A DNA stretch of 10,387 nucleotides. Origin: Patescibacteria group bacterium (GTDB lineage: Bacteria > Patescibacteriota > Microgenomatia > UBA1400 > PJMF01). Shown here piece after piece: positions 1 through 5,670 of the stretch. Every line of letters begins with the position of its first letter. Position 1 is the first letter of the stretch. The translations under genes were made by a program, and so were the position numbers. Below the pieces are notes generated by a model. The model had not been told where the DNA came from, made no database searches, and saw nothing but the letters and a program-made list of their open reading frames with translations. The stretch is taken from contig JAHJBU010000098.1 in the NCBI GenBank assembly GCA_018813375.1, positions 1 to 10,387 on the forward strand. The letters run 5' to 3'.

Positions 1-9
1 ATTATTATT

Positions 10-117
10 CTATTGAATTAAATAAAATAAGCTACTCCCTACAATGCTAAGCAACATGGCAAGCATGAATATTATGGCAAATGCTTTAGTCATGCGCTCT
101 CTATTTTTTTTAGTCAT
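10..117 (-). CDS. 35-residue single-pass membrane protein, hypothetical
   Basis: This short ORF begins with ATG at 117-115 and ends with TAG at 12-10. The protein has a basic N-terminus (MTKKNRERMTK), one hydrophobic segment at about residues 12-33 (AFAIIFMLAMLL onward) and ends in FYLIQ. That is the pattern of an N-in, single-pass membrane peptide. I see no Shine-Dalgarno sequence, since the bases upstream are A/T only. A second in-frame ATG at codon 9 could be the true start. It is the last reading frame of the minus-strand series after the NYN fragment, but a plus-strand hairpin unit lies between them, so co-transcription is uncertain. The composition (a strict basic head followed by a clean hydrophobic run) argues against chance. 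Function unknown. Confidence 0.5.
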   Translation of the reverse strand: MTKKNRERMTKAFAIIFMLAMLLSIVGSSLFYLIQ

Positions 118-140
118 ATTTTTTAGATTTATGATATAAT
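111..140 (+). promoter_or_regulatory. Putative sigma-70 promoter with extended -10
   Basis: The -10 box is a perfect TATAAT at 135-140, preceded by TG at 132-133 (TGaTATAAT, an extended -10). A -35-like TAGTCA lies at 111-116, with an 18-bp spacer. Predicted transcription begins near 147, a few bases before a GC-rich hairpin. No plus-strand protein gene follows, so the promoter would drive only the short RNA unit at 147-206. Confidence 0.5.
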
Positions 141-146
141 TATTGT

Positions 147-206
147 AATCAATACGAGAAGGGTCCCGAACGGAGTAATACCTAAGGCCCCCTTCTCTTT
201 TTATAT
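147..206 (+). ncRNA. Putative short terminated RNA (about 55-60 nt)
   Basis: GAGAAGGG (156-163) pairs perfectly with CCCTTCTC (190-197) around a 26-nt loop, and the stem is followed by TTTTT and further T-rich sequence. This is an intrinsic-terminator layout in the plus direction. On the minus strand no T-run follows, so it is not an obvious terminator for the tyrS/NYN transcripts. With the extended -10 promoter directly upstream, the whole unit can be read as a self-contained small RNA. The loop holds a possible inner pairing UCC/GGA (164-166 with 172-174). I recognise no riboswitch family in it. A plain terminator with a chance promoter is the alternative. Confidence 0.35.
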
Positions 207-210
207 TCTT

Positions 211-570
211 TTAATTTTTTTTGCTTAAATTATCAAAATATTGCCGAGAGATATCTTTATAAAGTGAGGAAGCATATTTTGTATTTGGAAATAATATTTT
301 TTTAAATTTATTCTCTTTGATTAGAAAATCAACAAGCATTTTGTAGTCTCCATCCCCAGATATAAGAAGAATTTTATTAAAATTTTCTTTTTTGTACAAT
401 TTATGCATAACATCAAAAATTATATCTGAATCGACGTTGCCCTTTTTCTTTCCCTTCATTGCCGAGTTATGTTTTCTAAATTGCAATATAAATCCAGCTT
501 CTTGAATGATTTCATAAAGAGGTTGATTTTTATTAATCTTATTGGGATGTTGACGTTGCTTTTTAGTCAC
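211..570 (-). pseudogene. NYN-domain (LabA/DUF88-like) nuclease, N-terminally truncated
   Basis: The 119-residue product matches the second half of NYN-domain (PIN-like) RNases. It shows LYEIIQEAGFIL (residues 18-29), the acidic KGNVDSDI (43-50), the hallmark SGDGDYKMLVDFL (71-83) and FPNTKYASSLY (94-104). Proteins of this type are usually about 170-190 residues and begin with a DGxNL-type strand carrying a catalytic Asp. That strand and the following helix are absent; the first 15 residues are an unrelated basic stretch. The GTG start (570-568) directly follows the tyrS TAA and is in the same frame. GAGG within the last tyrS codons can serve as ribosome site 8 nt upstream, so it may still be translated by coupling. 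Nuclease activity is doubtful because one of the metal-binding acidic residues is missing. I read it as a remnant whose 5' part was replaced by tyrS. Confidence 0.7.
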
Positions 571-1770
571 TTAATTTTCCTCTACTTTAATTTTGTGAAA
601 GTCTCTTTTTCCAGTTTTTAAGATACTGCCAGATTTGAGGGTGATTTGTTGATTGGGGTCAGTTATTTTTTCGCCATCAATAGATACTGCCCCCTGCTCT
701 ATTCTTCTTCTTACCTCATTACTGCTTAATTCTTTTCTAGCTCCAGTGGCAAGACTGAGGATAGTAGCTGAGGCAGCACTAATTAAGTGTACTGGAGTTT
801 TATCTGGCAAGCCTTTTTCTTGAATTACAGTTTGGAAATGCTGCTCTGCTTTTTTGGCCTCTTCTCCATCGTGATACATCTTTGTAATGGTAAAAGCTAA
901 TTTTTTCTTAAATGTCATGGGGTTTTCTCCAGCTTTCATCGCTTTTTCCATTTTTTCAATTTTTGTTATTGGCACATCAGTCAGGATAGTAAAGTAGTCA
1001 ATGATCATTCCATCACCAATTTTCATTAGTTTGCCATACATATCAATTGGGTTTTCAGTCAGGGCTACAAAGTTACCATAAGATTTGCTCATCTTACGGC
1101 CATCAGTGCCATCAATAATTGGAGTAGTTAGGACCCATTTTTCTTTATTGTTATAAACTTTTTGTAAAGTGCGCCCCATCATCATGTTGAAAGTTTGATC
1201 ATTACCACCGATCTCTAAATCCACGTCCATATGAACACTGTCGTAGCCTTGCATGAGGGGGTAGATAATTTCATGAGCATGAATTGGTTGGCCCTTTTTA
1301 AGTCGCTCTTGAAACATGTCGCGTTCCATAAGTTGTTGGACAGTGGTTTTAGCCATGATTTTAATGAGATCAACATAGGTGAGTTGGTCTAGCCAATCGC
1401 CATTACGACGAATCTCAATTTTGTCAAAATCTAAGATTTTGCTGGCTTGTTTTTTCCAGTCTTTGAAATTATTTTCAATTTCTTCATTAGTTAATTCAGG
1501 TCTAGTGGTATCTTTACCGGTTGGATCGCCAATTTTTACTGTGCCATTGCCAATTAGAAGAATTACCTCGTGACCTAAATCGGCAAATTGCTGGAGTTTT
1601 CGTAGCACTACGCTGTGGCCTAGGGTCAGCAGTGCTCCAGTAGGATCTATCCCTAGATAAAGGCGGATTTTTTTTTGGCCCATGAGTTTTTCTAAAGATT
1701 TTTTAGACGGAAGTACTTCAGTGACTCCGCGGGTTAAGACTTCATTGGTGGTGAGAGTGTTGTTTGGCAT
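571..1770 (-). CDS. tyrS: Tyrosyl-tRNA synthetase
   Basis: Class I aminoacyl-tRNA synthetase that charges tRNA-Tyr in the cytoplasm. The 399 residues fit the usual length. Seen in order: the nucleotide-binding fold with LGIDPTG (39-45) and the HIGH-site region TLGHS (49-53); GDPTGKD (81-87); the tyrosine-pocket region YPLMQGYD (170-177) and DLEIGGNDQ (184-192); a perfect KMSKS (226-230); and a C-terminal S4 RNA-binding domain (about 335-395, SSNEVRRRIEQGAVSIDG). The first His of the HIGH signature is replaced by Thr (TLGH). ATG at 1770-1768 is preceded by AAGGA with 5-nt spacing, a good ribosome site that overlaps the end of the RhuM fragment. The gene is flanked on both sides by truncated genes in the same frame. 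It lies in the minus-strand series behind the T-box leader at 4131-4461, whose specifier bulge contains UAC, so Tyr-tRNA control is possible over that distance. Confidence 0.96.
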   Translation of the reverse strand: MPNNTLTTNEVLTRGVTEVLPSKKSLEKLMGQKKIRLYLGIDPTGALLTLGHSVVLRKLQQFADLGHEVILLIGNGTVKIGDPTGKDTTRPELTNEEIENNFKDWKKQASKILDFDKIEIRRNGDWLDQLTYVDLIKIMAKTTVQQLMERDMFQERLKKGQPIHAHEIIYPLMQGYDSVHMDVDLEIGGNDQTFNMMMGRTLQKVYNNKEKWVLTTPIIDGTDGRKMSKSYGNFVALTENPIDMYGKLMKIGDGMIIDYFTILTDVPITKIEKMEKAMKAGENPMTFKKKLAFTITKMYHDGEEAKKAEQHFQTVIQEKGLPDKTPVHLISAASATILSLATGARKELSSNEVRRRIEQGAVSIDGEKITDPNQQITLKSGSILKTGKRDFHKIKVEEN

Positions 1771-1779
1771 AAATTTCCT

Positions 1780-2052
1780 TTATTGTTTTGTTTTATAAGT
1801 TTTATTGTTTGAAGCAGTTATTTCCATAATGGAAACAACTGCTTTTTTCTGAAGTTCTTTTGTTGCAAAAATATTTTTTAAATGTTTAGAAATTGCTGGA
1901 ACCTTCACTTCAAATAATTGCGCTAGTAGTTTTTGTGTTAACCAGAGGGTTTCGTTGTGGAATAATACATCAACATTCACTTTTCCAGTCTTTGTTTTGA
2001 AAAGGACAAAATTAGAGAATTTTTGTAGTCGTGAATTTATTTGTTTGGTCAT
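1780..2052 (-). pseudogene. RhuM-like (Fic/DOC-associated 'virulence' family) N-terminal fragment
   Basis: The 90 residues match the N-terminal DNA-binding-like part of RhuM proteins: LFKTKTGKVNVDVLF (17-31), NETLWLTQKLLAQLFEV (33-49), ISKHLKNIF (54-62) and ITASNNKTYKTK (78-89). Family members continue after 'TYxTKHYNLD' for about another 200 residues. Here the frame stops exactly there with TAA, and the tyrS ribosome site follows at once. This is therefore a C-terminal truncation, not a complete small protein. No Shine-Dalgarno sequence is visible before ATG 2052-2050. TACAAT (minus strand, 2065-2060) could be a -10 box giving an almost leaderless message, but no convincing -35 goes with it. 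RhuM-like proteins are often carried on mobile or accessory DNA. The remaining two thirds are not in the window. Confidence 0.7.
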
Positions 2053-2158
2053 TTTATTTATTGTACAGCTACTTGATGGCTGTAGCTAGAGAAAAACTAG
2101 TAATAATTTGTTTTCGACTCATGACTAACGAGTTATTCAGTAGTTGTTTTTGCATTTG

Positions 2159-3265
2159 TTATACTTTCCATACTTTTTGAGCAATTTTTGAGACCAATGC
2201 TAGTTTTTTTGCTTGATCTCCAAATGATAAATTATTTCCCTTTGCTACAGAAGCAAATCCACATTGGGTGCTGATAGCGAGGCGTTCTTTAGGTATAAAT
2301 TTAGTTGCTTCTTCGATTCGTTGAATTACTTCTTGTTCTTTTTCAAGCTTTGGAGATTTCGTTGTGATGAGACCTAAGACTACGATTTTACTATCAGGCA
2401 CAAATTGCAGAGGAGAAAAATTTCCGGCTCGATCACTATCATATTCTAAGAGCAATCGATCCACTTTGGATTCCCCAAATACAACTTGCGCAATTTTATC
2501 GTATCCACCCTTAGCCATGAAGCGATTTTTATCATTTCCTCGGCAAACATGAAGTCCTTTAGTTCCAGAAAAATCACTTAAGATTTCATTAATCATTCCA
2601 ATACCTGCGTGAACAAGGTTGTCAGGATTGAATCCCTTTTTTTCAAACCATGCTTGTTGCACAGGATCAATAAGCATGCCAAATTCTGGTGCGTCGATTT
2701 GTATATATTCAACTCCAATTCGTTCTAATTCAGCGACACTTTCTTTTAAAATTTGGGTTACCTCATCAAGAAATTTATTTGGAGAGGAGTAAACTTTATC
2801 TGAAATCCCAGTAGCAAAAAAGTAGCTCATCATTGTTGGACTGGGAATAGTCACTTTTATTGGTTTGTCAGTGATGCCACGAATAAAAGAAAACTCATCT
2901 ATTGATATATCGTGCTTTTTTTTGATTTTACTAACCACTCCAACTGTAACAGGATCGATTATTTTTTTACCGTTCATATCAAACCAGATAACAGAATTAC
3001 CAGCGATATCCCATTTAAATCCATCTACTGCTTTAACAAAATTATGGCAAAAAACAGGACGACGCATTTCTCCGTCAGTAACAACATCCAATCCAGCTTT
3101 TTCTTGGATAGTTACAGCCTCTCTAACAGCCCTATCTTCTACTTTGATAAATTGTGCCGGTGATATTTTTTTGTCTTTTATTAATTGCTGTGCTTTTAGT
3201 AGATGTTGGGGTCGCAGCATACTCCCAACAACGTCTGAGCGAATTATTTTTGAGTTTTTTTTCAT
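2159..3265 (-). CDS. MetE-like cobalamin-independent methionine synthase (C-terminal-domain type)
   Basis: Belongs to the COG0620 family, single-barrel proteins equivalent to the catalytic C-terminal domain of MetE. They transfer a methyl group to homocysteine to give methionine, or act on a related thiol. The 368 residues carry the expected zinc ligands: H239 and C241 (LHVCRGND), E274 (LLLEYDSD) and C335 (STQCGFAS). TDGEMRR (63-69) and QIDAPEFG (189-196) correspond to substrate-site strands. The N-terminal folate-binding half of full MetE is absent, as in B. subtilis YxjG/YxjH and archaeal enzymes, so the methyl donor cannot be read from sequence. ATG 3265-3263 has AAAGGA about 7 nt upstream. 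The gene lies 19 bp after the methyltransferase, so the two are surely co-transcribed. Methionine synthesis is uncommon in reduced genomes of the inferred type; salvage or a different methyl acceptor is possible. Confidence 0.85.
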   Translation of the reverse strand: MKKNSKIIRSDVVGSMLRPQHLLKAQQLIKDKKISPAQFIKVEDRAVREAVTIQEKAGLDVVTDGEMRRPVFCHNFVKAVDGFKWDIAGNSVIWFDMNGKKIIDPVTVGVVSKIKKKHDISIDEFSFIRGITDKPIKVTIPSPTMMSYFFATGISDKVYSSPNKFLDEVTQILKESVAELERIGVEYIQIDAPEFGMLIDPVQQAWFEKKGFNPDNLVHAGIGMINEILSDFSGTKGLHVCRGNDKNRFMAKGGYDKIAQVVFGESKVDRLLLEYDSDRAGNFSPLQFVPDSKIVVLGLITTKSPKLEKEQEVIQRIEEATKFIPKERLAISTQCGFASVAKGNNLSFGDQAKKLALVSKIAQKVWKV

Positions 3266-3284
3266 TTTTTTCCTTTATAAAATA

Positions 3285-4073
3285 TTATTTTTTAACAAAT
3301 ATTACATCTTGAGAGATCAAATGGTCCAGCCAGTGTGGAACTGGATCTAATGCAATTAATCTATCAACTTCTGGCGATGAGCCTCTTGGATCGGGAACTT
3401 TTCTAATTTCAAAAGAAGCAATGTCTGGAATTTGATTTAGCATTTCTGTCCACTCCTCTGGAGTTTGTGCAGCTAAAATTGAATCCAAAAGAAGCTCAAC
3501 TATTCCTGGTTTCGTGTGTTTGAGTCGTTCTATTAAATCCTCTTCAGAACAAAGTCTGTCAAAATCACGGATTACCCCAGTTCCTCCTGGCTTAAGTACC
3601 CTCACCATTTCTTTAAGAGCATCAAGAGGATTAAAAAGTTGATGCATAGAATTTTGGACAATTGTAAGATCAAATGTGTCATTGTTAAATGGCATATTAT
3701 CAACTAAACCTAGTTGAAATTTTAATCCTTCAGCAAAATTTTGTTTTTGCCGAGCATGATTGATCATAGTTGGGTCTCCGTCTAATCCCACAACATTTTT
3801 TGCACCTAATTTAGAGATTTCCAGCGCTAGGTTTCCAGGGCCAGTACAGATTTCTAATATGTTTTTACCACTAACACTAAATTCATTGTCAAGCCAAACA
3901 GCTGGAATGATGTAATCTGAGGTTTCTGGGAAGTCACAACCCTCAATGTACAGGTTGGCTTCTGTCTCATTAAATATTTCAGACGGCTCAAGCACCCGCT
4001 TTGTGCGGTCTGGTATTATTATTATTTCACCTAATTCTGGTCTAGGTGGCGACACTTCTTTTGGTTTAGGCAT
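3285..4073 (-). CDS. Class I SAM-dependent methyltransferase (Methyltransf_11 type)
   Basis: Rossmann-fold methyltransferase of 262 residues. Motif I is LEICTGPGN (73-81), the acidic residue that binds the SAM ribose is in GLDGD (96-100), the adenine region is VDNMPF (124-129), FDLTIVQNSMH (134-144) follows, and motif III is VLKPGGTGVIRDF (159-171). The C-terminal 90 residues probably form the substrate cap and carry no signature I recognise, so the substrate is unknown. ATG 4073-4071 has an excellent ribosome site (GGGAGG, 5-nt spacing). It is the first gene behind the T-box leader and is followed after 19 bp by the MetE-like gene. The pair may act in one methyl-transfer pathway, but that is inferred from position only. 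UbiE/MenG-like or arsenite-type roles have no specific support. Confidence 0.85.
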   Translation of the reverse strand: MPKPKEVSPPRPELGEIIIIPDRTKRVLEPSEIFNETEANLYIEGCDFPETSDYIIPAVWLDNEFSVSGKNILEICTGPGNLALEISKLGAKNVVGLDGDPTMINHARQKQNFAEGLKFQLGLVDNMPFNNDTFDLTIVQNSMHQLFNPLDALKEMVRVLKPGGTGVIRDFDRLCSEEDLIERLKHTKPGIVELLLDSILAAQTPEEWTEMLNQIPDIASFEIRKVPDPRGSSPEVDRLIALDPVPHWLDHLISQDVIFVKK

Positions 4074-4130
4074 TTCTGCCTCCCTTCATTTATTTATATT
4101 TTTACTATTTAAGTTAAATTTTTATTTAAC

Positions 4131-4181
4131 AAAAAAACCGCCCCCACATACCCAAATATTTAATCTGGATATGCAAGGGCG
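4131..4181 (-). terminator. Regulated terminator of the T-box leader
   Basis: On the minus strand CGCCCTTGCATATCC (4181-4167) pairs over 15 positions, several of them G-U, with GGGTATGTGGGGGCG (4153-4139) around a 13-nt loop. G and seven T residues follow (4138-4131). The CGCCC at the base is shared with the antiterminator helix (GCGA/UCGC around the T-box), so only one of the two structures can form. Confidence 0.9.
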
Positions 4182-4461
4182 ATTTTCTCGCGGTACCACC
4201 TCGCTTATTTAGACTTTTCCAATAAAAAACTCCCTTGTCTGGGAGTTCTCGAAACTAAAGGTCTAAACCTTAATTTTTCGAGCACTCTGTTTCTTGTGAC
4301 ATGCTCTAGCGCTGTATACGGGCGCACCCGGAATGATCTACTATTGTTTTCAATCATTCAGCTCAGGAAGAGTATTTCGATAAATCTAGTGCGACTGACT
4401 TGCAGCAACCGTCAGTTCTCTGGTGTCACCTAGATAGCTCTACTTCTTCTTCCATCAAAGC
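4131..4461 (-). promoter_or_regulatory. T-box riboswitch leader
   Basis: T-boxes sense uncharged tRNA and allow read-through of a terminator. All parts are visible on the minus strand. Stem I starts with the kink-turn-like GCUUUGAUGGAAGA / UCUUCCUGAGC. It has a loop-E side AGAAGUA opposite the specifier bulge GAAAUAC (4378-4372), the AG bulge CCAGAGAAC and a distal loop GGUUGCUGCAA. Stem II (GAAUGAU/AUCAUUC), a small CGGG/CCCG hairpin and stem III (AACUCCC/GGGAGUU, 4247-4228) follow. The invariant T-box GGUGGUACCGCG is at 4200-4189, then the terminator. The UGGU in the T-box pairs with an ACCA end, meaning a tRNA with discriminator A. The specifier reads UAC (Tyr) if it abuts the lower helix. 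It reads AUA (Ile) if it directly follows GAA as in the glyQ T-boxes. AUG is not available, so a Met-tRNA sensor is unlikely despite the downstream MetE-like gene. Confidence 0.93.
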
Positions 4462-4483
4462 TATTGTTAAATTGTAAGGTAAT

Positions 4484-4512
4484 ATTATTTCATCTAGATA
4501 AGAAGGTGTCAA
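4484..4512 (-). promoter_or_regulatory. Sigma-70 promoter of the T-box operon
   Basis: A perfect -35 TTGACA (4512-4507) and a -10 AATAAT (4489-4484) are separated by exactly 17 bp. Transcription would start near 4477, about 15 nt before T-box stem I. The position relative to the riboswitch makes this convincing. Confidence 0.8.
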
Positions 4513-4572
4513 TAGATAAAACTATAGGTTATTTATTTCATACCTCTCCCCTCCCTAAAATAAGGGTTAAAA

Positions 4573-4701
4573 CAAAAAACCTCGCTTGGAAGCGAGGTTG
4601 ATTTTTTTCATGTTTGTTGTGATTACACAAAGCTACCCACTCCAAGTTTCAATGGATTTTTTCCATAATAATAGTAGTGGGTGTGAGCGTGTAGATTCAC
4701 A
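4573..4701 (-). ncRNA. Candidate structured RNA, about 130 nt, with its own terminator
   Basis: The minus strand from 4701 folds into one extended stem. UGUGA (4701-4697) pairs with UCACA (4622-4618), UACAC (4693-4689) with GUGUA (4628-4624), GCU (4688-4686) with AGC (4634-4632), and ACCCACU (4682-4676) with AGUGGGU (4641-4635). An inner AUGGA/UCCAU hairpin (4666-4662 with 4656-4652) closes the top. That makes about 25 base pairs with small asymmetric bulges. An intrinsic terminator follows after an A-rich linker. A perfect TATAAT (4712-4707) puts the transcription start at the outer edge of the stem. I do not recognise the family. An operator-like inverted repeat for the neighbouring genes is the main alternative. 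Confidence 0.45.
4574..4608. terminator. Bidirectional intrinsic terminator
   Basis: AACCTCGCT (4578-4586) and AGCGAGGTT (4591-4599) form a perfect 9-bp stem with a TGGA loop. The plus side is followed by GA and seven T residues (4602-4608). The minus side reads directly into a T-run (4579-4574). No convergent protein genes meet here, so on the minus strand it most likely ends the RNA starting near 4701. Confidence 0.85.
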
Positions 4702-4706
4702 GAAGT

Positions 4707-4712
4707 ATTATA
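4707..4712 (-). promoter_or_regulatory. -10 box of candidate structured RNA
   Basis: A perfect TATAAT on the minus strand (4712-4707) places a start at about 4700, at the base of the long dyad. The -35 region is weak (ACACTG with a 17-bp spacer), so promoter strength is uncertain. Confidence 0.35.
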
Positions 4713-4771
4713 ACTCAATTTTTCCAGTGCAGTGTTTGTCTCTTAAACTTAATAATTTTTTAATGCTTGGG

Positions 4772-4810
4772 TGCTATAACTGCTAATTAATAGCAAGTAT
4801 AATTAGGGGT
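4772..4810 (+). promoter_or_regulatory. Promoter and ribosome site of the BRO-N gene
   Basis: An extended -10 (TGcTATAAC, 4772-4780) would give a leader of about 25 nt containing AGGGG (4805-4809), 5 nt before ATG 4815. A perfect TATAAT at 4798-4803 is also present. Using it would start the message at about 4810 and make it nearly leaderless. The first option is more consistent with the clear ribosome site. Confidence 0.45.
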
Positions 4811-4814
4811 AGTC

Positions 4815-5660
4815 ATGACTCAAATAAAACCCAGTACTAAAATTTCAATTTTTAAAGGTCAAAAAATTAGAAAAACTATTCATCAAGATGAATGGTGGTT
4901 TAGCGTGATCGATGTTATTGAAGCCTTGGATGCATCTTTTAGACCTAGAAAATATTGGAATGATCTAAAAAATAAGTTGATGAATGAGGGTTATATTGAA
5001 GTGTCCGATAAAATCGGACAGTTGAAATTGCAGTCTCCTGATGGAAAAATGAGAAAGACTGATTGTGCTAATACAGAGACTATATTCAGGTTAATTCAGT
5101 CAATTCCCAGTAAAAAGGCTGAACCATTTAAACGCTGGCTAGCGCAAGTTGGCTATGAACGAGTACAAGAAATTGAAGATCCAGAATTAGCTACCAAAAG
5201 AACCAGAGCTTTGTATAAAGCCAAAGGCTATCCTGATTCTTGGATTGAGAAACGAATGCGTGGAATTGAGGTGCGAGAAACTCTTACTGACGAGTGGCAA
5301 AAGAGACAAGTCAAAGAAGGTCGCGATTATGCAATTTTGACAGCAGAAATTTCTAAAGCTACTTTTGGGATGACACCCAAAGAATATAAAAAGTTTAAGG
5401 GCTTAGAGAGAGAAAACCTACGGGATCACATGGATGATTTGGAGTTAATTTTTACCATGTTGGGTGAAGCTTCAACTACAGAAATTGCTAAGAGTAAAAA
5501 CGCTCAGGGTTTTAAGGAAAATAAAACTGCAGCTAAAAAAGGTGGTCAAATCGCGGGTGGAGCAAGGAAAAAATTAGAGTTAGAAACTAAAAAGAGGGTG
5601 TCTACTTCGCAAAATTATTTGCCAGATAAAAAAGAAAAACTAGATTTGCTACAAAATTAA
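4815..5660 (+). CDS. BRO-N domain protein (phage antirepressor-like)
   Basis: The 281-residue protein starts with a BRO-N domain at about residues 8-115: ISIFKGQKIRKTI (10-22), EWWFSVIDVIEALD (26-39), RPRKYWNDLKNKL (43-55) and the ETIFRLIQSIPSKKAEPFKRWLA segment. This is a DNA-binding domain of viral Bro proteins and phage antirepressors. The middle (120-200) resembles the C-terminal half of the bacterial BRO proteins that are widespread in anaerobe and CPR genomes, with KGYPDSWIEKRMRGIEVRE (137-155) and ISKATFGMTPKEYKKFKGL (174-192). The tail is Lys-rich and probably disordered. The gene appears complete, with ATG after AGGGG. It is a single-gene unit, convergent with the next gene at a 10-bp gap. 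It could be a stress or antirepressor regulator or prophage relic; no phage structural genes accompany it. Confidence 0.85.
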   Translation: MTQIKPSTKISIFKGQKIRKTIHQDEWWFSVIDVIEALDASFRPRKYWNDLKNKLMNEGYIEVSDKIGQLKLQSPDGKMRKTDCANTETIFRLIQSIPSKKAEPFKRWLAQVGYERVQEIEDPELATKRTRALYKAKGYPDSWIEKRMRGIEVRETLTDEWQKRQVKEGRDYAILTAEISKATFGMTPKEYKKFKGLERENLRDHMDDLELIFTMLGEASTTEIAKSKNAQGFKENKTAAKKGGQIAGGARKKLELETKKRVSTSQNYLPDKKEKLDLLQN

Positions 5661-5670
5661 GAAGATTGTT

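Larger units (their letters stand above)
4513..4814. other. Gene-free spacer between divergent units
   Basis: This stretch of about 300 bp has no credible protein gene on either strand. It holds a bidirectional terminator (4574-4608), a long imperfect dyad (4618-4701) with a minus-strand -10 box at its outer edge, and the promoter and ribosome site of the BRO gene (4772-4810). Frames that happen to be open here overlap the terminator and lack initiation signals. Confidence 0.6.

Noticed and set aside
2064..2087. Hairpin with two overlapping registers (TACAGC/GCTGTA and AGCTAC/GTAGCT) between the MetE-like gene and the RhuM fragment
   Set aside because: No T-run follows on either strand, so it is not a terminator. 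It may be an operator-like site but nothing else supports this. The rest of 2053-2158 shows nothing clear.
2865..3350. 161-residue plus-strand open frame opposite the MetE-like gene
   Set aside because: It is the antisense shadow of a strongly supported gene, with no family signature or start signal.
3946..4212. 88-residue plus-strand open frame
   Set aside because: It runs antisense through the methyltransferase start and the T-box terminator, so the structured RNA explains the sequence.
4131..4461. SAM or methionine riboswitch (S-box type) for the MetE-like gene
   Set aside because: The leader has the T-box sequence, stem I kink-turn and AG bulge, and none of the S-box core elements.
4586..4786. 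66-residue plus-strand open frame
   Set aside because: It begins inside the terminator hairpin, has no ribosome site, and its translation does not look like a protein. The dyad at 4618-4701 accounts for the region better.
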